Shown here piece by piece: positions 1 through 4,671 of a stretch of DNA of 18,283 bases. The DNA comes from Candidatus Curtissbacteria bacterium (GTDB lineage: Bacteria; Patescibacteria; Microgenomatia; Curtissbacterales; GWA2-41-24): contig JAUSJC010000011.1 in assembly GCA_030647775.1 (NCBI GenBank), forward strand, positions 1-18,283, given 5' to 3'. The notes below the pieces were generated by a model. The model made no database searches, was not told where the DNA came from, and was given only the letters and a program-made list of their open reading frames with translations. Position 1 is the first letter of the stretch. Every line of letters begins with the position of its first letter. Position numbers and translations under genes: made by a program.

Positions 1-133
1 CTAGTTCTGCAACAGGATAGGAAATTTCCGGAGTTACTTGACTACCCGTCTGGGCGGCCACCGAACCTGCTGTTACACCCGCAACTAAGATCCCTGCGAT
101 TAAAATTGAAATGTATAATATATTTTTATTCAT
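1..133 (-). CDS. Exported protein of unknown function, N-terminal part only
   Basis: This is the start of a gene that leaves the window on the left. The ATG is at 131-133 and 44 codons are visible. The product begins with a short basic stretch (MNKN), a hydrophobic core of about 20 residues, and then A-x-A-like residues (SVAAQ) followed by polar sequence. That is a signal peptide or N-terminal anchor, so the protein is probably exported. The stop of the upstream 67-aa gene lies 11 nt before this ATG, so the two are likely one operon. No good Shine-Dalgarno sequence is visible, and translational coupling may help. Too little is visible to assign a family. Confidence 0.6.
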   Translation of the reverse strand, partial: MNKNILYISILIAGILVAGVTAGSVAAQTGSQVTPEISYPVAEL

Positions 134-144
134 ATTTTTTAGAA

Positions 145-348
145 TTATTCAAAAGGATTAACCTTTATGTTAGAAAAGGGATTAGTTTTATCGTAAGGAT
201 TAGTTTTCTGCACACTTTCCGTTGAGCTGACCATACTTGTAACCGACGATTTTTGCAATTTTTGCATATTAGTTTTCCAATAATAACCTCCTCCGGCCAA
301 AACCAAAACTAATAATACTAAAACTATAATCATATATATTTTACTCAT
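145..348 (-). CDS. Small single-pass membrane protein with NPY/NPF tail
   Basis: A 67-aa protein. Residues 5-22 are strongly hydrophobic (a TM helix or uncleaved signal), followed by GGGYYW and a Ser/Thr/Lys-rich stretch. The last 18 residues carry three Asn-Pro-aromatic motifs: NPYDKTNPF near residue 50, then NPFE at the very end. I recall similar short proteins ending in repeated NPF in Patescibacteria, but I know no function. The ATG at 346-348 has a good Shine-Dalgarno (AAAGGAG on the minus strand, around 361-368), spaced about 12 nt. It is followed 11 nt later by the exported-protein gene at the left edge, so the two probably form a membrane or envelope operon. Function unknown. Confidence 0.65.
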   Translation of the reverse strand: MSKIYMIIVLVLLVLVLAGGGYYWKTNMQKLQKSSVTSMVSSTESVQKTNPYDKTNPFSNIKVNPFE

Positions 349-530
349 ATTTTTATATTACTCCTTTAAAAATAAATTTGCTCGAGAATCGTAACTCTAA
401 TATAACCAAGCAATTATCTCATATTTTCAAGGCTTTCTCTGACTTTAGGCTTGTAGCACAAATTAGAGAGGAAATAGAAAAGGTGAAGCCTTGTATGGCT
501 ATCGTTACTTCATAATAGCCTCTAGGTAAG
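349..530. other. Intergenic stretch, no gene seen
   Basis: AT-rich spacer between ridA (downstream end at 531) and the 67-aa gene. On the minus strand a TTGAAA at about 445-450 lies 19-20 nt from a TATATT-like hexamer. It could be the promoter of the small membrane protein operon, but the spacing is long and I do not assign it. No RNA gene or hairpin terminator was recognised. Confidence 0.4.
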
Positions 531-908
531 TTATCTATTTGTAGCGACCATGCTTATTTCTATTTTTGCGCCAAGAGGTAATTCCTTTACACAGACAACT
601 TCACGGGCCGGGTATGGGTTTGGCATATAAGTTCCGTAGACTTCATTTACTTTTCCATAAATAGACATGTCCGTAACATAGATAGTTGTTTTAACTACAT
701 TCGAGAAATCGACACCAGCCTCTTTGAGAATGGCCTGCAGATTTTTCATAATCTGATGGATTTGTTCTTCAATCGTTCCCTCAAGTAGTTTACCTTCTGT
801 AGTTAAATAGATAGAGCCTGAGGTAAAGATTAAATTTCCATCTATAACCGCCTGAGAAAATGGTCCTGTTGCAGTTGGTGCATTAGTTGTTACTACTTTT
901 GTTTTCAT
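531..908 (-). CDS. ridA: RidA/YjgF family enamine/imine deaminase
   Basis: A 125-aa protein, the normal length for the RidA (YjgF/YER057c/UK114) family. These are trimeric cytosolic enzymes that hydrolyse reactive enamine or imine intermediates, such as 2-aminoacrylate from PLP-dependent dehydratases, to ketoacids and ammonia. Family motifs are in order: GPFSQA (residues 15-20; usually GPYSQA), TSG near 29-31, VVKTTIYVTD (71-80), and the signature PAREVVCVKELPLGAKIEI (100-118). R102 matches the substrate-binding arginine (R105 in E. coli RidA), and E118 is the conserved acidic residue. The gene stands alone between spacers. A TATAAT box lies only 6 nt upstream of the ATG, which suggests a leaderless mRNA. 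The family call is secure; the exact substrate is not. Confidence 0.93.
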   Translation of the reverse strand: MKTKVVTTNAPTATGPFSQAVIDGNLIFTSGSIYLTTEGKLLEGTIEEQIHQIMKNLQAILKEAGVDFSNVVKTTIYVTDMSIYGKVNEVYGTYMPNPYPAREVVCVKELPLGAKIEISMVATNR

Positions 909-914
909 AATGTC

Positions 915-920
915 ATTATA
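915..920 (-). promoter_or_regulatory. Candidate -10 box of ridA (leaderless transcript)
   Basis: The minus strand reads TATAAT, then GACATT, then the ATG of ridA. A start site about 7 nt downstream of the box would fall on or next to the A of the ATG, so no ribosome-binding site would be transcribed. The -35 region (TTTAGT at 17 nt) is poor, so the call rests mainly on the perfect -10. Confidence 0.45.
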
Positions 921-994
921 TTCTAACCCACCACAAAACTAAACTTAGTATATTAAGTACCATCTGGCTCCGCGACCAGGATGCCATCGACCAG

Positions 995-1021
995 GGGTAC
1001 TCGCCTACCGGCGAGTTGCCC
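995..1021. repeat. Palindromic element (hairpin) between cdgsh and ridA
   Basis: A perfect 6-bp inner stem, CTCGCC (1000-1005) and GGCGAG (1010-1015), has a TACC loop. GGG (995-997) and CCC (1019-1021) form an outer stem with small internal mismatches. It lies downstream of the CDGSH gene, but no T-run follows on either strand, so it is not a standard intrinsic terminator. Its GC content is much higher than that of the AT-rich flanks. It resembles the other mobile-looking palindromes of this window in design. Confidence 0.55.
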
Positions 1022-1064
1022 GAACCGAGAACCAAAACCTTTTTGTTAACGCACCACTTAAAAA

Positions 1065-1259
1065 CTATTTTACTTCTCTTCGATGACCTTGCTCGTCATA
1101 TTCATATACCTTATCGTCTGGTTCATCTACGATTTTTTTGTGAGAGCCGTCGCAAAAGGGTTGATTTTTAGAAAGGCCGCACATACAAGTCCAAACGGAT
1201 TCTTTTTGCGGTTTTACTTCAAAAGGCCCTTTGGCGGTTTTAATTACTTTTCTTGACAT
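1065..1259 (-). CDS. CDGSH-type iron-sulfur protein
   Basis: A 64-aa protein with one CDGSH zinc-finger-like domain that binds a redox-active [2Fe-2S] cluster through three Cys and one His. The ligands are visible as C25-M-C27, then C36-D-G-S-H40 in CMCGLSKNQPFCDGSH, which fits the family pattern. The N-terminal part (KTAKGPFEVKPQKESVWTC) matches small bacterial CDGSH proteins. The role is probably electron transfer or cluster/redox sensing in the cytosol, with unknown partners. The ATG lies inside the end of the ArsR-type gene (16-nt overlap), so the two are co-transcribed and probably translationally coupled under the palindromic operator upstream. The substrate or partner cannot be read from sequence. 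Confidence 0.9.
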   Translation of the reverse strand: MSRKVIKTAKGPFEVKPQKESVWTCMCGLSKNQPFCDGSHKKIVDEPDDKVYEYDEQGHRREVK

Positions 1260-1531
1260 AACTTTTCGCCTCCCCTCTTAAGATAAATTCCATTATATTC
1301 TAAAAGTTGCCGATTAAGTGAGTAAAAATGACTGGCTCCTGTCTTTTTAACGTTAATAATACCTGTATCAATAAGTTGGGAAAAATGATGCGACATGGTA
1401 GGTTGAGAAAGATTAAAGTGTTTTTGGATATCCTGACATGAGAGCTCAGTCTTTTTAAGCAGCAGTTTAACAACTGAAAGTCTGATGTCGTTTCCTAAAG
1501 CCTGAAAAATTTTCTCCAAATCTTGCGACAT
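1244..1531 (-). CDS. ArsR/SmtB-family winged-helix repressor
   Basis: A 95-aa ArsR-family regulator. ALGNDIRLSVVKLLL (residues 11-25) is the typical opening helix of the family. The helix-turn-helix follows at about 30-55, with recognition helix SQPTMSHHFSQL, and then the winged hairpin VKKTGASHFYSLN (61-73). The classical metal motif ELCVCDL is replaced by ELSCQDI with a single Cys (C32). A second Cys (C92) lies near the C-terminus. A thiol or redox signal, or a small ligand, is therefore as likely as a metal; this is inference. It is the first gene of a two-gene operon with the CDGSH protein. A 24-bp perfect palindrome overlaps its own -10 and start site, so it very probably represses itself and the iron-sulfur protein. 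Confidence 0.9.
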   Translation of the reverse strand: MSQDLEKIFQALGNDIRLSVVKLLLKKTELSCQDIQKHFNLSQPTMSHHFSQLIDTGIINVKKTGASHFYSLNRQLLEYNGIYLKRGGEKLCQEK

Positions 1532-1540
1532 ATTTAATTG

Positions 1541-1564
1541 ATTTATTGAAATATTTCAATAAAT
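1541..1564 (-). promoter_or_regulatory. Operator: 24-bp perfect palindrome upstream of arsR-like gene
   Basis: The half site ATTTATTGAAAT is followed directly by its exact complement, giving a perfect 24-bp inverted repeat. The core TTGAA and TTCAA halves resemble ArsR/SmtB operators. It ends 9 nt before the ATG and overlaps the last bases of the -10 box and the expected start site, the position expected for autorepression. Confidence 0.8.
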
Positions 1565-1590
1565 ATACTTAATACTGGAAAATTTGTCAA
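1562..1590 (-). promoter_or_regulatory. Sigma-70-type promoter of the arsR-cdgsh operon
   Basis: On the minus strand a consensus -35 TTGACA (1585-1590) is 17 nt from a -10 TATATT (1562-1567). The expected start is about 1555, giving a leader of about 24 nt. This is the best promoter in the window. The -35 itself is embedded in a second perfect palindrome (1583-1598). Confidence 0.8.
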
Positions 1591-1598
1591 TTGACAAA
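1583..1598. promoter_or_regulatory. Second perfect palindrome covering the -35 box
   Basis: TTTGTCAA followed by TTGACAAA is a 16-bp perfect inverted repeat. Its right half contains the -35 hexamer on the plus strand and its left half the one on the minus strand. No -10 exists in the plus direction, so only minus-strand transcription is supported. It may be a second operator with a different sequence from the 24-bp site, or simply a symmetric -35. Confidence 0.5.
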
Positions 1599-1701
1599 AG
1601 GAAAAAGGTGGGAGGAGATTAAAAGGTTACCCCTGAATTGAACGACTTGTCGAAAGGCTAAAAATGAAGCTCCGCTGACTAGAGGACGTCAAAACTACTG
1701 C

Positions 1702-1965
1702 TTACGTAGATAACACACCTTTTTTAATATACTCTTTAATTAAAGACTGATAAGGTATATTCGTCTCATTCGCTTTCTCCTTAACTCTGTTTAAAAGATA
1801 TTCAGGAATACGAATAGATATCGAGCGGGTAGTTGGCTTAAGGTTAGGGAAGCTAACTCTTTCCATATCGCTGGCTTCATAATAGTTAGACAAGTCAAGA
1901 TTGTACCAAAACTCCCTTTCCTCATCTTCGTTTTTAAATTTTGGTAACTTAAGCGGTTTCTTCAT
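1702..1965 (-). CDS. brnA: BrnA-like antitoxin (ribbon-helix-helix)
   Basis: An 87-aa protein that starts at the ATG 1963-1965, chosen because a strong Shine-Dalgarno (AGGAGGTG) sits 8-9 nt upstream; longer forms read through the toxin gene. The acidic N-terminal part (KFKNEDEEREFWYNLDLSNYYE, broken here for length only by domain) precedes a ribbon-helix-helix region at about 47-85 (TRSISIRIPEYLLNRVKEKA then IPYQSLIKEYIKKGV), as in CopG/BrnA proteins. It is expected to bind and neutralise the adjacent BrnT ribonuclease and to repress the shared promoter. Its start overlaps the toxin stop by 17 nt in the usual toxin-first order of brnTA loci. Confident as the antitoxin of this pair; somewhat less sure of BrnA versus a generic CopG label. 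Confidence 0.85.
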   Translation of the reverse strand: MKKPLKLPKFKNEDEEREFWYNLDLSNYYEASDMERVSFPNLKPTTRSISIRIPEYLLNRVKEKANETNIPYQSLIKEYIKKGVLST

Positions 1966-2242
1966 ACAAGTACACCTCCTTCTTGTTAATATTTCTTGCC
2001 GATATAATCCTAATTCTGCCTTTACGTATAGTAAAAACAACAAATAACAGTCTCCCTTTTTTTGTTTTTCCAACAATCCTGAATCTCTCCTCACCACCAG
2101 AATGCAATTTATCCTTAAATGTCTTTTTTCGCTCGTCTAAAAAAACTTCTTCCGCTTCTTTGTCTTCCACTTTATGATTCGTATTTTTCCCAATGTTACC
2201 CTTGTCCCATGCAAATTCTATTACACTCTTATCAACCCTCAT
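1949..2242 (-). CDS. brnT: BrnT-like ribonuclease toxin
   Basis: A 97-aa protein of the BrnT family (RelE-like fold), whose members cut RNA and arrest growth until bound by the antitoxin. Family landmarks are in order: FAWDKGNIGKN (residues 10-20, usually F-x-W-D-x-x-K-N-x-x-N), EERFRIVGKT (51-60, usually E-x-R-F-x-x-I-G-x-T), LLFVVFTIRKGRIRIISAR (65-83), and a lysine-rich tail that ends YLYEE. Length is typical and the gene looks intact. It is the first gene of the operon. The ATG at 2240-2242 lies just downstream of a good -10 box, so the leader is only about 5 nt and no Shine-Dalgarno is visible, whereas the antitoxin has a strong one. That difference would favour antitoxin synthesis. Confidence 0.88.
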   Translation of the reverse strand: MRVDKSVIEFAWDKGNIGKNTNHKVEDKEAEEVFLDERKKTFKDKLHSGGEERFRIVGKTKKGRLLFVVFTIRKGRIRIISARNINKKEVYLYEETA

Positions 2243-2283
2243 GTATATACTGTATTATACAAAACTAATATTAACAAAATCAA
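2243..2283 (-). promoter_or_regulatory. Promoter and likely operator of brnT-brnA
   Basis: The minus strand shows TTGATT (2278-2283), an 18-nt spacer, and a perfect TATAAT (2254-2259). The region 2243-2260 is a loose inverted repeat of GTATA and TATAC arms spanning the -10 and start site, a plausible site for the antitoxin. The transcript would have almost no 5' leader. Confidence 0.55.
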
Positions 2284-2589
2284 GAGGATGAAATTTTGAA
2301 GCTTAAATTCTGGTTCGCCCGATGTCGAAGACCCTGAGTTTCAATCGAATGACGAGTCGAATCAGCTCCCCTTAGTAGATATGTTCAGGAACCGAGAAAT
2401 AGAGTTTGGAATTAGTCTGCAAAACATTCAAGCATTGCTTAGCAACTTCCAGATTCAACCTCGTAATTCTTAGTAAACTCGCTCGTTGGGACGATTCTCG
2501 AAATTTAAGCTTACCTTAAGAAAGTTTCCTATATGTTCTACTGGACCCGTCTCTTACCTCAACGATTGTCCTACGCTTTCCAGGAATAA
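2284..2589. other. Intergenic stretch with 11-bp inverted repeat and a possible gene remnant
   Basis: AAGCTTAAATT (2299-2309) and its exact complement (2502-2512) bracket about 190 bp. Inside, the minus strand has an open stretch without a start codon that ends at a TAA near 2376 (reading ...ITRLNLEVAKQCLNVLQ...). It may be a decayed coding fragment. Around 2330-2365 a sequence like CCTGAGT...TCGAATGAC resembles the palindromic element family seen elsewhere. No intact gene is supported. Confidence 0.35.
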
Positions 2590-3099
2590 CTACAACACTT
2601 TTATCTTTATAACGTCCGTTTTTTCTCCATCTCTGTATTTGCCAGCGATAGGAATTCTCTGGGATTTTAAAACCTTTAAAATTCTTTCGAAATGTTGTCT
2701 ATCTCCACCGACTACCGTCGCAAAGAATTTATCTTCACCTTTGCCCCTAAGAGCTTCAATAGCTTTAGGGAGATATTGTTCAGGATCGAAATTTGTTCCT
2801 AAATATCCCGTTTCTGGATAGTGGGTGGCTGCGCTATAAGTATTGCCAACAAGATTAACATTACAGCAGTTTCTTATTGATGGTACTCGGATAGGCTTAT
2901 CCGAAATGCCAAAGCCGATGGTGGTATTCGCATCCAGCGCTAGCGATGTTTCAGTTGCTCCCCCAACATAAAAAGCATCTCTCCAAGCACTTTCTACATC
3001 TATAAATTGCTGTTCTAGACTTCGGCCAAAGATTCCTTCTCTAAGATTTCTCGGATTATCAACACCAGCTGCTTCACCCATGTTCTTAGTATAAGCCAT
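2590..3099 (-). CDS. Protein with a CheD-like deamidase fold (tentative)
   Basis: A 169-aa protein from the ATG at 3097-3099; a TTG two codons earlier is also possible, and no clear Shine-Dalgarno exists for either. I do not recognise the N-terminal 60 residues. The C-terminal half reads like CheD glutamine deamidases: IRVPSIRNCCNVNLVG (70-85) at the position of the catalytic Cys strand, a His 14-15 residues later (H93 in ATHYPETG), then YLPKAIEALRGKG, FATVVGGDRQ, and HFERILKVLKSQRIPIAGKY (136-155). The last part matches the CheD pattern of a GGA strand, a long helix and IPIVAED. In CheD the Cys and His are 17 apart, so the loop here is shorter. No chemotaxis gene is nearby. A stand-alone deamidase or amidase of unknown target is the working idea. 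Confidence 0.5.
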   Translation of the reverse strand: MAYTKNMGEAAGVDNPRNLREGIFGRSLEQQFIDVESAWRDAFYVGGATETSLALDANTTIGFGISDKPIRVPSIRNCCNVNLVGNTYSAATHYPETGYLGTNFDPEQYLPKAIEALRGKGEDKFFATVVGGDRQHFERILKVLKSQRIPIAGKYRDGEKTDVIKIKVL

Positions 3100-3168
3100 A
3101 TGCAAATGTTCGAATCTTAACTGGAGTTACTATAGTTTGATACTAGAATTGAGGCTAAAAAAAGCTTG

Positions 3169-3240
3169 CTCCGCGGCTAGGATTCGAACCTAGGACCAAT
3201 CGCTTAACAGGCGAGCGCTCTACCACTGAGCTACCGCGGA
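3169..3240 (-). tRNA. tRNA-Asn(GTT)
   Basis: A complete cloverleaf on the minus strand. The acceptor TCCGCGG pairs with CCGCGGA, the D arm is GCTCAGTGGTAGAGC, and the anticodon loop CTGTTAA carries GTT. The T arm is CTAGG-TTCGAAT-CCTAG and the discriminator is G. No CCA is encoded. A run of seven T follows about 5 nt after the 3' end on the minus strand (3157-3163) and may aid termination. Confidence 0.95.
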
Positions 3241-3284
3241 TTGTTAATGAACGGAGCTAATTTTAACATTCCCCGACCGCACCT

Positions 3285-3432
3285 TCAATCAGTCAGTAGC
3301 TTTTTACTAAAAGTGAATGCAATCAAAATAACCAAAGATATCACCGAAATAATCGCTCCCAATTTGAAAGAATCGCTGTCAAAATAAAAACGGACTATGT
3401 GCTCGCCCGCTGTCAATGGCACGGCCCGAAAC
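3285..3432 (-). pseudogene. Remnant of a YfhO-like gene, 3' end only
   Basis: The last ~48 codons read FRAVPLTAGEHIV, RFYFDSDSFKLG, AIISVISLVILIAF, then a TD stop. They closely match the C-terminus of the complete YfhO-like gene at 4672-7092 (FRAVPLTAGEHIV, RFYFDSDSFKLG, AVISLVSLGVLLAF). DNA identity is high, including runs such as GTCAAAATAAAAACGGACTAT. Nothing before FRAVP is homologous to the parent's upstream codons, so this is a 5'-truncated copy. The open frame continues for about 25 more codons upstream, but those belong to a different remnant. It is not expected to make a useful protein, though one TM helix would remain if it were translated. Confidence 0.85.
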
Positions 3433-3435
3433 GGG

Positions 3436-3475
3436 GTTACAATTAATCTCACAACCGAATTTTTCCTGAAGTAAA
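3436..3475 (-). pseudogene. Second, more decayed yfhO 3'-end remnant
   Basis: Forty bases align without gaps, at about 28 of 40 identities, to 4665-4704, which holds the last codons and stop of the intact yfhO-like gene plus its downstream sequence. In the matching frame the remnant reads FTSGKIRL, stop, D, stop, against FTLGRIRLLD, stop in the intact gene. It is directly joined to the internal FRAVP point of the first remnant. The junction suggests a collapsed tandem array of yfhO genes. Confidence 0.6.
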
Positions 3476-3525
3476 CCCTCATTCTGCCCCAAAAAAAGGC
3501 CATTTTTATAAACTATTTCAATAGA

Positions 3526-3534
3526 TGATAATAT
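3526..3534 (+). promoter_or_regulatory. Possible extended -10 of the secreted acidic protein gene
   Basis: TG, one base, then TAATAT lies 14 nt before the ATG at 3549. No convincing -35 and no Shine-Dalgarno are visible, so an extended -10 promoter with a very short leader is a guess. Confidence 0.3.
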
Positions 3535-3548
3535 TAATTCAGTAAGTT

Positions 3549-4463
3549 ATGAAAAAAGGCTTCGTTCACCTTATCCCTGTCGTCGCCATCGCTCTCGTCC
3601 TATCGACCGCCGCAACCATCGTCGTCTCCAAAAATCCTGGTCCAAGCACGAGTGTCTTAAGCAGTAACTCCGGCCCCGGCGGTGGAGACAATGACAATGA
3701 ACAAAATGAATCCCCCAGCCCTAACCCCTCCAGCTCCTCAACCCCCAAAGCTACTCCGTCTCCAAAAAACTCCCCAAGAGGAGGATCGCAGATTAAGGTA
3801 CAAGTAGCACAAGAAGAAAACAATATTGACGAAGAGGACGAAAAGGAACCGGACGAAATAGAAATTGAAGATGAAAATGATGCCAACGACTTAGAAGATG
3901 AAATCGAGGAGATAAATAGAATAAGATTTGTGCGAGCTGGCGACAAATTTGAAATCGAAGCAAGAGAAGGAACAGGCTCTGCTCGCCAAAGAATCAGAAT
4001 CGAAGAAAGACCGGATCGTTTTGAATTCCGATACAAAATCGGCGAAAACGAAGTCAAAATTCGCTTCAAAGACGGCAAGTTTAAAATACAACAAGAAGGA
4101 GTTGAGGCAACCACCATCTTCCCAATAGAGATAAATCAGGAAACCCAAACAATCTCTGTTACCACACCTAAGGGCACTATTAACATCCAAGTATTACCTC
4201 AACAGGCCATTACAAATCTTATTTCAAATAACGTTTTCAAAGATGACGAAATAAACGAAATTGAAATTACAGAAGGTCAAGACGAGGAGAGTCCCAACGA
4301 AACAGTCTTTAAAGTTAGCGGCGTGCGTAGTGTCAAGATATTCGGCCTGTTTAACTATCAATTCCCGCAAGAAGCTCAAGTGAGTACCAGGGACGGCACA
4401 ATCGTTTCTCAATCTCGCCCACTGACCGCAAACATCCTCTCTTTCCTTCTACCAGGATTCTAA
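3549..4463 (+). CDS. Secreted or anchored acidic protein of unknown function
   Basis: A 304-aa protein and the only sizeable plus-strand gene. Residues 1-26 form a basic start and hydrophobic helix (MKKGFVHLIP, then VVAIALVLSTAATIVV). A low-complexity Pro/Ser/Gly/Asn linker spans about 28-80 and a very acidic Glu/Asp stretch about 88-122. The rest is a beta-rich domain with repeated short charged strands (FEIEAREG, FEFRYKIGE, VKIRFKDGKFKIQQ), and it ends FLLPGF. The layout suggests a protein held at the membrane with a stalk and an extracellular domain; the acidic part could bind cations. The KKGF-x-HL start resembles a type IV prepilin cleavage site but lacks Glu at +5. The family is unknown to me. 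Base composition is Lys/Glu-codon rich and it lies within the decayed yfhO zone, so it may be an insertion. Confidence 0.75.
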   Translation: MKKGFVHLIPVVAIALVLSTAATIVVSKNPGPSTSVLSSNSGPGGGDNDNEQNESPSPNPSSSSTPKATPSPKNSPRGGSQIKVQVAQEENNIDEEDEKEPDEIEIEDENDANDLEDEIEEINRIRFVRAGDKFEIEAREGTGSARQRIRIEERPDRFEFRYKIGENEVKIRFKDGKFKIQQEGVEATTIFPIEINQETQTISVTTPKGTINIQVLPQQAITNLISNNVFKDDEINEIEITEGQDEESPNETVFKVSGVRSVKIFGLFNYQFPQEAQVSTRDGTIVSQSRPLTANILSFLLPGF

Positions 4464-4671
4464 CCTTGTATGAAACCGAGAAAAATCCCGTCAAACTTAA
4501 TCTGGCCAATAGTTGTCTTGCTGATTACATAAGGTAAAGCTCAAACCGCTCCGGATGTTGTCAAAATTACGGAGCAGGGCGATTTTGGGTATCCCCACGC
4601 TCATGGCAAGAAGTGAAGCGGATTGATGCAAAAAGCAAACCAGATTCAACCCGGTCAAGACGAAGTTACGA
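4464..4671. other. Intergenic stretch, possible decayed plus-strand gene
   Basis: An ATG at 4470 opens a plus-strand frame that reads MKPRKIPSNLIWPIVVLLIT, stop, GKAQTAPDVVKITEQGDFGY, PHAHGKK, stop, and continues to a further stop at 4701-4703. The start looks like a signal anchor and the middle looks protein-like. Two in-frame stops (TAA, TGA) mean it is at best a pseudogene. No terminator was recognised for either flanking gene, although both converge here. Confidence 0.3.

Noticed and set aside
1006..1060. Minus-strand peptide KVLVLGSGNSPVGEY resembling a Rossmann glycine loop
   Set aside because: It is only about 50 codons long, has no start, overlaps the cdgsh stop and is made partly by the palindromic element. 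Chance is as likely as a gene remnant.
3285..3503. 72-aa frame as an intact small membrane protein
   Set aside because: Its two halves match different parts of the yfhO 3' end, so it is a composite of remnants rather than a designed gene.
3566..4117. Long minus-strand frame (183 aa, Ser-rich) opposite the secreted protein gene
   Set aside because: It is the mirror of the acidic, Ser/Pro-rich coding sequence and has no start signal or recognisable domain. The plus-strand frame is longer and has a signal anchor.
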